Shown here: piece by piece, positions 1 to 8,892 of the stretch
Position numbering within the stretch: the first letter of the stretch is position 1
How the letters are laid out: each line of letters starts with the position of its first letter
Origin: DASYLJ01 sp964432595
GTDB taxonomy: Bacteria; Desulfobacterota; Binatia; DP-6
Reading direction: 5' to 3'
DNA length: 64,000 nucleotides
Assembly: GCA_964432595.1 (NCBI GenBank)
Contig: CAYSOF010000024.1
Span: 1-64,000 of the forward strand
Program-made: the position numbers and the translations under genes
Notes under the pieces: model-generated
Database searches by the model: none
The model's input: the letters and a program-made list of their open reading frames with translations, nothing else
Told to the model about the DNA's origin: nothing

Positions 1-3000
1 AATCCGTCGACGGGCGTGTGCTCGAATCCGCCGAAGCCGAACAACGCCACGTGCGACGACGGCAACGCCTGCACGCAGACCGACACCTGCCAGGGCGGCA
101 GCTGCACGGGGGCCAACCCGATCGTCTGCACGGCATCGGACCAGTGCCACGACGCCGGCACGTGCAACCCGTCGACCGGCGTCTGCTCGAACCCGGCGAA
201 GCCGAACAACAGCACGTGCAACGACGGCAACGGCTGCACGCAGACCGACACCTGCCAGAACGGCACGTGCACCGGTGCGAATCCCGTCGTCTGCACCGCG
301 TCGGATCAGTGCCACGACGCCGGCACGTGCAATCCGTCCACCGGCGTCTGCTCGAATCCCGCCAAGCCGAACGACGCCACGTGCGACGACGGCAACGACT
401 GCACGCAGACCGACACCTGCCAGGGCGGCGCGTGCACCGGGGCGAATCCCGTCGTCTGCACCGCGTCGGATCAATGTCACGACGCCGGCACGTGCAATCC
501 GTCCACCGGCGTGTGCTCGAACCCGCCCAAGCCGAACAACACGACGTGCAACGACGGCAGCGCGTGCACCCAGACCGACACCTGTCAGGCCGGGACCTGC
601 AGCGGCGGCAATCCCGTCATCTGCATCGCGTCGGATCAGTGTCACGACGTCGGCACGTGCAACCCGTCGACCGGCATCTGCTCGAACCCGTCGAAGGCGA
701 ACGACACCGGCTGCAACGACGGCAACGCCTGCACGCAGACCGACACCTGCCAGGGCGGCACCTGCACCGGCGGCAACCCGAAGACGTGCACCGCGCTCTC
801 GCAGTGTCACGTCGCCGGGACGTGCAACCCGTCCAACGGCGTCTGCTCGAACCCGGCGAAGCCGGACGATACCGGGTGCAACGACGGCAACGCGTGCACA
901 CAGACCGACACGTGCCAGACCGGGACGTGCGTCGGCGCCGATCCCGTCGCCTGCACCGCATCGGACCAGTGCCACGACGCCGGCACGTGCAACACGACGA
1001 CCGGCGTCTGCTCGAACCCGGCGAAGGCGAACAACACCGGCTGCAACGACGGGAACGCCTGCACCCAGACCGACACGTGCCAGAGCGGGACGTGCACGGG
1101 CGCGAACCCCGTCGTCTGCACCGCGTTCTCGCAGTGCCACGTGCCCGGCGTGTGCCGGCCACAGAACGGCACGTGCACGAATCCCTCGGCACCGAACAAT
1201 ACGCCCTGCAACGACGGCGACGGCTGCAGCGTGAACGACACGTGCCAGGCGGCGATCTGCACGCCGGGCGCGCCGCGCGACTGCGACGACGCGAACGGTT
1301 GCACGGCCGACACGTGCGAGGGCGGCGCGTGCGAGAACCGGGCGGCGTCGGGGTGCATCCAGTGCGGCGACGGGTTCGCGGCCTGCGACGACGGCAATAC
1401 CTGCACCGCCGACGCGTGCGTCGCCGGCAAGTGCGAATTCTCGAACGTCGAGGGCACCTGCGACGACGGCAACGCATGCACCCAGACGGACACGTGCCAG
1501 GCCGGCACGTGCACCGGGGCGAACCCCGTCGTCTGCACGGCGTCCGACCAGTGCCACGACGCCGGCACGTGCGACCCCTCGAGCGGCGTGTGCTCGAATC
1601 CGGCGAAGCCGAACGACGCGACGTGCAACGACGGCAACGCCTGCACGCAGACCGACACCTGCCAGGCCGGGTCGTGCACGGGGACCAACCCCGTCGTCTG
1701 TGCCACGCCCGACCAGTGTCACGACGCCGGCACCTGCAACCCGTCGACGGGCGTGTGCTCGAATCCGTCGAAGCCGAACGACACCGGGTGCAACGATGGC
1801 AACGCGTGCACGCAGACCGACACCTGTCAGGCCGGCGTCTGCACCGGCGCCAACCCGAAGCCGTGCACCGCGTCCGACCAGTGCCACGACGCCGGCACGT
1901 GCAATCCACAGACGGGCGTCTGCTCGGATCCGCCGAAGCCGAACACCACGCCGTGCAACGACGGCAACGCGTGCACGCAGACCGACACCTGTCAGTCCGG
2001 CGTCTGCACCGGCGCCAACCCGAAGACGTGCACCGCCTTCTCGCAGTGCCACGTCCCCGGCGTGTGCCGGCCGGAGAACGGCACCTGCACGAACCCGTCG
2101 GCGCCGAACAATACGCCCTGCGACGACGGCGACGGCTGCAGCGTGAGCGACACCTGTCAGGCCGCCGTCTGCACCGCCGGACCGCCGCGCAACTGCAACG
2201 ACCAGGACGAGTGCACGGTCGACACCTGCGAGGAGGGCAGCTGCGAGAACCGCGCACAGTCGGGATGCCGACCGTGCGGCACCGGGTTCCCGACCTGCAC
2301 CGACCAGAACGAGTGCACCGACGACACCTGCGTCGCCGGCAAGTGCGAGTTCACGAACGTCAACGTCCGCCAGTGCGACGACGGCAACCCCTGCACGACG
2401 GCGAGCATCTGCCAGAACGGCGACTGCATGGGCACGACGCCCGTCGTCTGCCAGCCGAACGATCAGTGCCTGCAGGCGGGCACGTGCATCCCGTCGACCG
2501 GCCTCTGCTCGGACGGTCCGCCCCGTACCGACGGCACGCCGTGCAGCGACGGCGATCTCTGCACGCTCTCCGACACCTGCCAGGACGGGCTGTGCGCCGC
2601 CGGTCCCGAGCGCAACTGCGCCGACGACGTCGCCTGCACCGACGACCGCTGCGCCGACGGCCTCTGCTTCAACGACCCGATCGACAGCCGCTGCGCACCG
2701 GGCGACTGCCTGACCGGCCGCTGCGATCCGACGGCGCCCGGCGCCGACGCGGCCGGCTGCGTCGCCGATGCCGCACCCGAGGGCGTCGACTGCAGCGACG
2801 ACGGCATCGCCTGCACCGAGGACGTATGCACGCCGACGGGCTGCGCGCACCGCCCCATCGACGACCGCTGCACGCCCGCCGACGAGTGCGCGAGCGCCAC
2901 CTGCCAGCCGGGAACCGCCGGCGCCGACGCTGCCGGCTGCGTCACGATCCCCGGCCCGGCCGAGGGCGGGGAGTGCGCCGAGGACGACGACCCGTGCACC

Positions 3001-3552
3001 GACGACGTCTGCAGCGCCGGCGACTGCGCGCACACGCCCGCCGGCGAGCCGGCCTCGTGCCGCCCGGTCGAGGGCCCCTACCGCCGGGCCCGGTCGCTGC
3101 TCGACTTCACGCGCCAGCTGCAGGCGCTGGTGACGTCCGTGGTGACGCCCGACGAGGTCTCCGGCACCGGCAGCCGCGCGCTGCTGCTCGAGCGGCTCGA
3201 CGGCGTCGAGGCCGACCTGGACCTGATCGTCAGGATTCTGTCGGGGCGCGCCGGCGCCACGCCGACCGTCGCCGCCCTCTTGACGCCCCGCGGCTCCAAG
3301 CCCGACCCCGTGCTGCTCGAGGGCACCATCGCGCAGCAGCGCGGCCGCATCGCCTTCACGCAGGTGAAGACCACCCCGGCCAAGGTGAAGGCGTTCCTGT
3401 CCCTCCTGGCGCTGGCCAAGCGGCGGGCTGAAGTTTCGGCGACCACCGCCCGAGATCTGCGATCGAGAGGTCGCAGCTTGCTCAGCGGGTCGAAAGCCCT
3501 TAAACGCGACCTCAAACGGCTCCAGCGCGTCAACCAGGTCTTTGCCCGTTAG
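1..3552 (+). CDS. Giant secreted Cys-rich tandem-repeat protein (5' end missing)
   Basis: The frame is open from base 1, so the gene begins upstream. About 1020 of the 1184 visible residues are Cys-rich. The main unit is 55 residues with a core of the type CxDGNxCTQTDTCQxGxCTG, then NPxxCTASDQCHDAGTC. Seven complete units run head to tail at 16-1170 and three more at 1588-2082. They are separated and followed by diverged Cys-rich segments (GCxxCGxGF, CVAGKCEF). The last 160 residues (from about 3080) have no Cys and look helical and charged, so they may be an anchor or a separate domain. Such repeats are usually disulphide-bonded and extracellular. Function unknown; an adhesin or surface stalk is a guess. 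The downstream barrel gene starts 50 bases later, but co-transcription is not shown. Confidence 0.85.
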   Translation, partial: NPSTGVCSNPPKPNNATCDDGNACTQTDTCQGGSCTGANPIVCTASDQCHDAGTCNPSTGVCSNPAKPNNSTCNDGNGCTQTDTCQNGTCTGANPVVCTASDQCHDAGTCNPSTGVCSNPAKPNDATCDDGNDCTQTDTCQGGACTGANPVVCTASDQCHDAGTCNPSTGVCSNPPKPNNTTCNDGSACTQTDTCQAGTCSGGNPVICIASDQCHDVGTCNPSTGICSNPSKANDTGCNDGNACTQTDTCQGGTCTGGNPKTCTALSQCHVAGTCNPSNGVCSNPAKPDDTGCNDGNACTQTDTCQTGTCVGADPVACTASDQCHDAGTCNTTTGVCSNPAKANNTGCNDGNACTQTDTCQSGTCTGANPVVCTAFSQCHVPGVCRPQNGTCTNPSAPNNTPCNDGDGCSVNDTCQAAICTPGAPRDCDDANGCTADTCEGGACENRAASGCIQCGDGFAACDDGNTCTADACVAGKCEFSNVEGTCDDGNACTQTDTCQAGTCTGANPVVCTASDQCHDAGTCDPSSGVCSNPAKPNDATCNDGNACTQTDTCQAGSCTGTNPVVCATPDQCHDAGTCNPSTGVCSNPSKPNDTGCNDGNACTQTDTCQAGVCTGANPKPCTASDQCHDAGTCNPQTGVCSDPPKPNTTPCNDGNACTQTDTCQSGVCTGANPKTCTAFSQCHVPGVCRPENGTCTNPSAPNNTPCDDGDGCSVSDTCQAAVCTAGPPRNCNDQDECTVDTCEEGSCENRAQSGCRPCGTGFPTCTDQNECTDDTCVAGKCEFTNVNVRQCDDGNPCTTASICQNGDCMGTTPVVCQPNDQCLQAGTCIPSTGLCSDGPPRTDGTPCSDGDLCTLSDTCQDGLCAAGPERNCADDVACTDDRCADGLCFNDPIDSRCAPGDCLTGRCDPTAPGADAAGCVADAAPEGVDCSDDGIACTEDVCTPTGCAHRPIDDRCTPADECASATCQPGTAGADAAGCVTIPGPAEGGECAEDDDPCTDDVCSAGDCAHTPAGEPASCRPVEGPYRRARSLLDFTRQLQALVTSVVTPDEVSGTGSRALLLERLDGVEADLDLIVRILSGRAGATPTVAALLTPRGSKPDPVLLEGTIAQQRGRIAFTQVKTTPAKVKAFLSLLALAKRRAEVSATTARDLRSRGRSLLSGSKALKRDLKRLQRVNQVFAR
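16..2082 (+). repeat. 165-bp coding tandem repeats with a 912-bp higher-order duplication
   Basis: Units begin at 16, 181, 346, 511, 676, 841 and 1006, and again at 1588, 1753 and 1918, exactly 165 bases apart and in frame. The diverged segment at 1126-1460 reappears at 2038-2372, an offset of 912 bases (304 codons). A whole multi-unit block was therefore duplicated after the single units had diverged. All changes keep the reading frame and the Cys spacing. Confidence 0.9.
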
Positions 3553-3602
3553 CCCGTCGGGTCGCTCGTAGCGGCACGGCGGTCCGTCCAGGAGGTTCGC
3601 CC

Positions 3603-4823
3603 GTGCAGACGATCACCCGCGTCCTGTGCCTCGCCGCCGTCGTGCTCGTCGCCGCTCCCGCAGGCGCCCGTTCGCTGCGCGATCAGCTCGGCACGGCCTC
3701 GCAGTCGGTCGGCCTCCAGGGCGGCGACGCCTTCGACGCGCTGGCGGACACCATCGCCAACACCGCGGCGCGGTCGCTGCCGATCATCTCGGCCTCCGCC
3801 GGCATCACCTACCGCTACAACACCGAGCTCGACGTCTTCGAGCGGTCCTCCGATACGCTCGGTCCGATCTTCATGGAGCGTCCCGACACCATCGGCCGCT
3901 CGAAGTTCAACATCAACGTGAGCTGGCAGTACGTCGAGTTCGACGAGTACGACGGCGAGGACCTCGACGACCTGGAGAACGAAGACCCCATCATCACCCG
4001 GGTGGTCGACGGCTCGGGCAACCCCGTCGGCTTCACGGCGAACCGGCTCCAGTATCGTCTCGGCCTGCAGAACCAGATCGTCGCGTTCAGCGGCACCTAC
4101 GGCATCCTCGACGACCTCGACGTCAACCTGACGCTCCCGTTGATCGCGACCAACTTCAAGGTCGGCGTCACGCAGCAGCAGGAGTTCGTCGCCGGTCCCG
4201 ACGGCATCTTCACGCCGCTCACCGGCTCGCCGATCACCGGCCGCAGCACGGAAGACAAGTTCAGCGTCGGCGACATGCTGCTGCGCTTCAAGTACCAGCT
4301 GCCGCGCATCGCCGACGGGATGGTCCGCTCCGCCGCGGGCCTCCAGTTCCGCCTGCCGACGGGGAACGAGGACGACTTCCAGGGCACCGGCTCGTTCGAG
4401 ATCTCGCCGGCGTTCTACGTGTCGACCGTGCTGTGGAAGCGCCTGACGCCGTACGCGAACGTCGCGCTCGACCTGCGTACCGACGACGTCGCGAACAGCC
4501 AGGCGCGCTACGCCGTCGGCTTCGACTTCGACCTCTTCCCGCGCTGGAACCTGTCGTTCGCGTTCCTCGGGCGCAGCGAGTTCGAGCGCAGCGCGGCGCG
4601 CGGCGAGACCGACTTCCTGCACCTGACGCCGCAGGGCCCGCAGCTCCGCCCGCTTCTCGGCATCGACTTCGCGCGCAACGACTTCTTCGACGCGTCGTTC
4701 GGCACGCGCGTCGTCGTGTGGCGGCAGATCATGCTCTTCGGCAACATCCTCTACGCGCTGAACGACGCCGGCCTGCGCAACAACTCGGTCATCCCCACCG
4801 TGGGGATCGAGGGCACGTTCTGA
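3603..4823 (+). CDS. Outer-membrane beta-barrel protein (MetA-type phenol-degradation/transporter-like)
   Basis: 406 residues from GTG at 3603, with GGAGG about 8 bases upstream. A signal peptide ends near residue 22 (PAGARS). The rest alternates short polar and aromatic strands typical of a bacterial outer-membrane barrel, for example GITYRYNTELDVFE, LQYRLGLQNQIVAFSGTYG and GLQFRLPTG, and it ends on an aromatic residue (GIEGTF), as many barrels do. The pattern resembles the 'putative MetA-pathway of phenol degradation' family (PF13557), whose transport role is mostly inferred. The ExeA-like ATPase gene follows 10 bases later, so the two are probably co-transcribed. The substrate is unknown. 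Confidence 0.7.
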   Translation: MQTITRVLCLAAVVLVAAPAGARSLRDQLGTASQSVGLQGGDAFDALADTIANTAARSLPIISASAGITYRYNTELDVFERSSDTLGPIFMERPDTIGRSKFNINVSWQYVEFDEYDGEDLDDLENEDPIITRVVDGSGNPVGFTANRLQYRLGLQNQIVAFSGTYGILDDLDVNLTLPLIATNFKVGVTQQQEFVAGPDGIFTPLTGSPITGRSTEDKFSVGDMLLRFKYQLPRIADGMVRSAAGLQFRLPTGNEDDFQGTGSFEISPAFYVSTVLWKRLTPYANVALDLRTDDVANSQARYAVGFDFDLFPRWNLSFAFLGRSEFERSAARGETDFLHLTPQGPQLRPLLGIDFARNDFFDASFGTRVVVWRQIMLFGNILYALNDAGLRNNSVIPTVGIEGTF

Positions 4824-4833
4824 CGAGGGATTG

Positions 4834-6354
4834 ATGTATCGGGCGTTCTTCGGATTCCGCGAGCCGCCCTTCCGCATCACCCCGGACCCGCGCTTCCTCT
4901 ACCGCAGCCCCGTCCACGACGAGGCCATCGCCGCGCTCGCCGACGGCATCCTCGAGCGCCACGGCTTCCTCGCGCTGATCGGCGAGGTCGGCACCGGCAA
5001 GACCACGCTCCAGCGGCATCTGCTCGAGGCGCTGCCGTCGGACGTCCGCACGGTCCTGCTGCTCCATCCGACCGTCACGTTCGACGAGACGCTCGACCAC
5101 ATCCTGATGGAGCTCGGCATCCCGGTGGAGGGCGGCAGCAAGCTCATCCTCCTCCAGCGCCTGAACGAGTTCCTCATCGAGCACACGAACGCGGGCGGCA
5201 ACGTCGCGCTCCTGTTCGACGAAGCGCAGGCGCTCGAGCCCGAGGCGCTCCGCGAGCTGGCGATGCTCCTCGACCTGCGTACCGCCGACGGGCGTCCGGG
5301 TCTGCAGATCCTGCTCGCAGGTCAGCCCGAGCTGGGCGAGAAGCTCGCGTTGCCCGAGGTGGCCGACATCCGCGATCGCATCGCCGTCGAGGTGCGGCTG
5401 TTCCCGCTCGCCCTCGACGAGGTGACGACGTACATCCGCACGCGCCTCGAGCTCGCGGGCGCGCTCGATCTGGACGTCTTCACGGCGCCGGCGATCGGCC
5501 GCATCGCCGAGCTGAGCGGCGGCATCCCGCGGCTCGTGAACGTGCTCTGCGATGCCGCGCTGGTCGGGGCCTACGCCGCCGAGACGCGGCGGGTGACGCC
5601 GGAGATCGTCGACGACGCCTGGGCCGACTATGCGCCGCTGCACGCGGGCCGCGCGATGCCGATGCCGTCGCGTCCCGCCTTGCCTGCCGCGCCGGAGCCG
5701 CAGACGCTGTACGTCGCGCCGCCGCCGCCCGCACGCGGACGCGGCAACGCCGTGCCGATCGCCGCGGCGCTGGCGCTCGTCGTCGTCGCGGGCGGGCTCA
5801 CGTGGCGGCTGACGCGTCCCGAGCCGCCGCGCCCGCAGGTGATGGCCTTGCGCGTCGTCCCTCCGGTGCCCACCACCATTCCCGCGACGCCGCCCGCGAC
5901 GATCGCGGAGCCGCTGCCCGAGCCCGAGCCGCCGCCCGCGCCGGCGGCGGTGGCGGCGCCCGTGCCCGTCGTGGAGCCGCCGCCGGCCCTGACCGGCGAG
6001 CCGCCGCCGTCCGCGATCGAGGCGCTCGACGTCGTGGACGCCTTCCGCCGCGCGGCCGAGCGCCGCGACTATCCGACGCTGCGCGCGCTGATCGCTCCCG
6101 ACGCGGCGCCGGACGACGTCTCCGCCGACTACGCCAAGCGCTTTCCACGCACGGGGGCGGTATCCTGGTCGCAGCCACGCGCCGACGTCGAGCCGGCCGG
6201 TGCCCGCGTCACCGTGCACGCCCCGTTCGTCATCACGTATCGCGAGAACGGCCGTCCGGTGGAGCTGCGCGGGTCGGCGGCGTGGGAGGTCGCGCGACGC
6301 GACGGTACGGCGATGATCGTGGCGCACTCGTTCGTATCGAACGCGACGCCCTGA
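4834..6354 (+). CDS. ExeA/GspA-like AAA ATPase with one transmembrane segment
   Basis: 506 residues from ATG 4834, preceded by GAGG; a TTG lies just before at 4831. Residues 1-270 are an ExeA-type AAA ATPase: opening MYRAFFGFREPPF, Walker A GEVGTGKTT at 50-58, Walker B VALLFDE at 124-130, and the arginine-bearing GGIPRLVNVLCD near 229-240. One membrane helix follows at about 307-325. Next comes a long Pro/Ala/Glu linker (330-400), then a small C-terminal domain (about 405-506) resembling NTF2/SnoaL-like folds. In ExeA the ATPase helps build the outer-membrane secretin through peptidoglycan. Pairing with a barrel protein suggests an envelope assembly or export role. No peptidoglycan-binding domain was recognised. 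Confidence 0.8.
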   Translation: MYRAFFGFREPPFRITPDPRFLYRSPVHDEAIAALADGILERHGFLALIGEVGTGKTTLQRHLLEALPSDVRTVLLLHPTVTFDETLDHILMELGIPVEGGSKLILLQRLNEFLIEHTNAGGNVALLFDEAQALEPEALRELAMLLDLRTADGRPGLQILLAGQPELGEKLALPEVADIRDRIAVEVRLFPLALDEVTTYIRTRLELAGALDLDVFTAPAIGRIAELSGGIPRLVNVLCDAALVGAYAAETRRVTPEIVDDAWADYAPLHAGRAMPMPSRPALPAAPEPQTLYVAPPPPARGRGNAVPIAAALALVVVAGGLTWRLTRPEPPRPQVMALRVVPPVPTTIPATPPATIAEPLPEPEPPPAPAAVAAPVPVVEPPPALTGEPPPSAIEALDVVDAFRRAAERRDYPTLRALIAPDAAPDDVSADYAKRFPRTGAVSWSQPRADVEPAGARVTVHAPFVITYRENGRPVELRGSAAWEVARRDGTAMIVAHSFVSNATP

Positions 6355-6403
6355 TCGCAGTTGCATGGCGCCGCGGCCTCGCGTGCGCTATGGGCCGGGA
6401 TCG

Positions 6404-7003
6404 ATGCCCCGCCGTCGACCTTCCGTCGCGCCCGACGACGGTCGCGTCCGGCGCGGCGCGCAGAACCGGGATCGCATCGTCGAGGCGGTCGTCGAGCTGG
6501 TTCGGGGCGGCAACGTCCGGCCGAACGCCGCCCAGATCGCCGCCGTCGCCGGCACGGGCACGCGCACCGTCTTCCGGCGTTTCCGGGACATGGAGCAACT
6601 GTTCGCCGCGGTCGACGCACGCGTGCGCGGCGAGATCCAGCCGCTCGTCGACCAGAGCCCCATCGCGGGCTCACTCGAGGAACGTGCACGGGAGCTGGTC
6701 CGGCGCCGCAGCCGCGTCTTCGAGCGCGTGAGTCCGTTCCGGCTCTCCGGGATGCCGCATCGGCGGGCCTCGGCGGTGATCGACCGGGGCGAGCGTTCGC
6801 TCGACGTCTGGCATCGCATCCAGCTCGAGGCGACGTTCGCGCCGGAGCTACGCGGTACGCGACGCGAGCTGGTGGAAGCGCTCGATGCCGTGACCTCGTT
6901 CGAGACCTGGCACCGGCTCCGCACGACGCAGCGGCTCGGCGTGGCGCGGGCGGCGGCGGCGATGGTGGACGCGGTCGTCGGGCTGCTGGCCAGACGACGC
7001 TGA
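6404..7003 (+). CDS. TetR-family transcriptional regulator
   Basis: 199 residues from ATG 6404; an in-frame ATG at 6365 would add 13 Arg/Pro-rich residues, and neither has a strong ribosome site. The N-terminal helix-turn-helix is visible as RDRIVEAVVELVRGG, then PNAAQIAAVAGTGTRTVFRRFRDMEQLFAAV. The remainder is a helical ligand/dimer domain. The gene ends 12 bases before a perfect 28-bp palindrome that sits against the start of the dehalogenase-like gene. The simplest reading is a local repressor of the next gene and perhaps of itself. The ligand is unknown. Confidence 0.85.
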   Translation: MPRRRPSVAPDDGRVRRGAQNRDRIVEAVVELVRGGNVRPNAAQIAAVAGTGTRTVFRRFRDMEQLFAAVDARVRGEIQPLVDQSPIAGSLEERARELVRRRSRVFERVSPFRLSGMPHRRASAVIDRGERSLDVWHRIQLEATFAPELRGTRRELVEALDAVTSFETWHRLRTTQRLGVARAAAAMVDAVVGLLARRR

Positions 7004-7015
7004 GCGACGCCCTTG

Positions 7016-7043
7016 AGTAGTGACACTCGATAGTGTCACTACT
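7016..7043. promoter_or_regulatory. Perfect palindrome, probable TetR operator
   Basis: AGTAGTGACACT (7016-7027), spacer CGAT, then AGTGTCACTACT (7032-7043). The 12-base arms match perfectly. The site lies between a TetR gene and the start codon at 7049, where a bound repressor would block RNA polymerase or ribosome access. It could instead form an RNA hairpin, but there is no T-run. Confidence 0.75.
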
Positions 7044-7048
7044 AGGCC

Positions 7049-8209
7049 ATGCGCTGTCTGCGAATCGTCGTCGCCCTGGTCGCCGTCGTGGCCGGCCTTC
7101 CCGCCGTGAACGGTCACGCCCGCCGCTGTCCGCCGCCCGAGCTGCCGCCCGGCGTCGAGATCGGCGATGCGACGCTCCGCTACACCCGCGATTGCCTGCC
7201 CTTCGTGCGGACGCCGTCCCGACGTACTCGTCGACTGGCGGGCTTCCCGTACCGTTCCCGCTTCGTCGACGTCGACGGACTGCGCATGGCCTACGTCGAC
7301 GAGGGCCCGCGCGACGGCGAGATCGTGTTGCTGCTGCACGGCGAGCCGTCGTGGTCGTACCTCTACCGATCGATGATCCCCGTTCTGGCCGACGCGGGAT
7401 TTCGCGTCATCGCGCCCGACCTCGTCGGCATGGGGCGCTCCGACAAGCCCGTCGAGCTCGGACGCTACCGCTATCTCCAGCACGTCGCCTGGGTGGAGCA
7501 ATTCCTCGACGCGGTCCCGAGCGTGCGACGGCCGCGAGCGGCGCGCGGCCTGCGCGACGTCACGCTCTTCTGTCAGGACTGGGGGAGCCTGATCGGGCTG
7601 CGCGTCGTCGGCGACAAGCCAGAGCGCTTCGCGCGCGTCGTGGTTGCGAACGGCCGGCTACCGGTCGTGCCGTTCGAGATCCAGATCGTCGCGCTGCCGG
7701 ATCCGCCGCTCCTGGATCCGGACCTGCCGTTCCCGTTCGCTCCCGGGACCGCGCCGTGTGGCGCCGGCGACTTCACCTGCTTCGGTCGATGGGCGACGTA
7801 CGCGCTCACCAGCCCACGCTGGCGTCCGAGCGAGGTGGTCGAAGCCCTCACCACTCGCGATCTCGCCGACGCCGAGCGCGCCGCCTACGACGCGCCCTAT
7901 CCCGCGCTGATCTACATGGCCGGACCGCGTGTCTTTCCCTCGCTCATCAACACCCTTGGCGAGTCGCCCACGAACGTCGCGGCGCGGGCCGTCTTCGACG
8001 CGTTCGACAAGCCGCTGCTGACGCTCTTCGGCCGCCGCGATCCGAACCTCGGCACCGACGCCGTACAATCCGAGATGCGGGATCGCGTGCCTGGCGCCGC
8101 CGGCCACCCGCATCACGCCTATCCCGACGCGGCTCACTTCATCCAGGAGGACGAGGGTCCAGACCTGGCGCGCCGGGTGGTGGAGTTCATACGGGCGAAT
8201 CCGCGCTGA
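7049..8209 (+). CDS. Secreted alpha/beta hydrolase, haloalkane-dehalogenase-like
   Basis: 386 residues with a signal peptide at 1-22. The family is recognisable from HGEP at 97-100 (oxyanion region, followed by SWSYLYR), the nucleophile Asp177 in CQDWGS with the neighbouring halide-type Trp178, and a C-terminal His363 in DAAHFIQEDEG. An Asp nucleophile in QDWG rather than Ser separates haloalkane dehalogenases from esterases. Family enzymes hydrolyse a carbon-halogen bond to an alcohol and halide. Most characterised members are cytoplasmic, so the signal peptide and the 70-residue N-terminal extension are unusual. An epoxide hydrolase is the main alternative. The gene is probably controlled by the TetR protein upstream through the palindrome at 7016-7043. 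Confidence 0.8.
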   Translation: MRCLRIVVALVAVVAGLPAVNGHARRCPPPELPPGVEIGDATLRYTRDCLPFVRTPSRRTRRLAGFPYRSRFVDVDGLRMAYVDEGPRDGEIVLLLHGEPSWSYLYRSMIPVLADAGFRVIAPDLVGMGRSDKPVELGRYRYLQHVAWVEQFLDAVPSVRRPRAARGLRDVTLFCQDWGSLIGLRVVGDKPERFARVVVANGRLPVVPFEIQIVALPDPPLLDPDLPFPFAPGTAPCGAGDFTCFGRWATYALTSPRWRPSEVVEALTTRDLADAERAAYDAPYPALIYMAGPRVFPSLINTLGESPTNVAARAVFDAFDKPLLTLFGRRDPNLGTDAVQSEMRDRVPGAAGHPHHAYPDAAHFIQEDEGPDLARRVVEFIRANPR

Positions 8210-8798
8210 AGCGGCGGCCGGCGCCGTGGAGGAACAGCGCGACCGCCTGATCCCCGATCGCCTCCTCGAGGACGAGCGCTTCGGGTGAACGCGCCTGCTC
8301 GATCAGCAGCCCGTTCATCAGCGCAGCGAAGAGCCGCACGAACACACCCGCCTGCTGGGCATCCCGTCCCGTCGCCTCGCCGACGACCGGCGCCAGCGTG
8401 CCCTCGATCCACGCCTGCGCGTCGGCGGCGTCATGGTCGATCCGATCGGGGTCGTGCGGGCCGAAGAGGTGCGCGCCGAGCACCCGCAGTCGGAGCGGGT
8501 CCTCGCGGCCGAACCGGACGTAGGTCCCCGCGATCGCGCGCAGCCGGCTCTCCGCGTCGCCGGCCGTGGCCATCGCCGTGGCCAGCATCGCGCGCAGGCG
8601 CGCCCGCCCGTCGCGGACGACCGCGGCATACAGCTCGTCCATGCCCTCGAAATGGTAGTAGACGGCCGGCACGGTGAGACCCGCGTCCTCGGCGATCTCG
8701 CGCACCGTCGCCCCGTACTGGCCGCGACGGGCGAAGACCCGGGCGGCGGACTGGAGGATCGAATCTCTGGTGGCCGTCGACCGGTCGCCACGTGGCAT
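8187..8798 (-). CDS. TetR/AcrR-family transcriptional regulator
   Basis: 203 residues. The N-terminal DNA-binding domain is clear: RDSILQSAARVFARRG, then GATVREIAEDAGLTVPAVYYHFEGMDELYAAV. The C-terminal region is helical. The gene overlaps the 3' end of the dehalogenase-like gene by 23 bases in convergent orientation and faces away from the DUF2339 gene, with about 95 bases between them. An imperfect inverted repeat lies just upstream of its start, so autoregulation is likely. The target gene and ligand are unknown; the divergent DUF2339/DUF3999 pair is a candidate. Confidence 0.88.
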   Translation of the reverse strand: MPRGDRSTATRDSILQSAARVFARRGQYGATVREIAEDAGLTVPAVYYHFEGMDELYAAVVRDGRARLRAMLATAMATAGDAESRLRAIAGTYVRFGREDPLRLRVLGAHLFGPHDPDRIDHDAADAQAWIEGTLAPVVGEATGRDAQQAGVFVRLFAALMNGLLIEQARSPEALVLEEAIGDQAVALFLHGAGRRFSADSPV

Positions 8799-8803
8799 CG
8801 TCC

Positions 8804-8841
8804 GAGACTTAGCGATCTCTCAGACAAGTCGCTAGTGTCTC
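8804..8841. promoter_or_regulatory. Imperfect inverted repeat upstream of tetR, likely operator/promoter
   Basis: GAGACTTAGCGA (8804-8815) and TCGCTAGTGTCTC (8829-8841) pair as an inverted repeat with one bulge. A smaller GAC-AA-GTC element lies between them. On the minus strand TTGTCT and TAAGTC could serve as -35 and -10. The site begins 6 bases upstream of the TetR start codon at 8798. Confidence 0.5.
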
Positions 8842-8892
8842 GCGGTTGAAGATGCCCGCGGTCCCTGTCGATATGCCGGCCAGGAGCCTGCG

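Noticed and set aside
1..2082. Regular 165-bp repeats considered as a CRISPR or satellite array
   Set aside because: The repeats are contiguous, have no spacers, stay in one reading frame and preserve Cys positions, so they are coding repeats.
7016..7043. The palindrome as a transcription terminator for the TetR gene
   Set aside because: No T-run follows and it lies directly against the next start codon, which fits an operator better.
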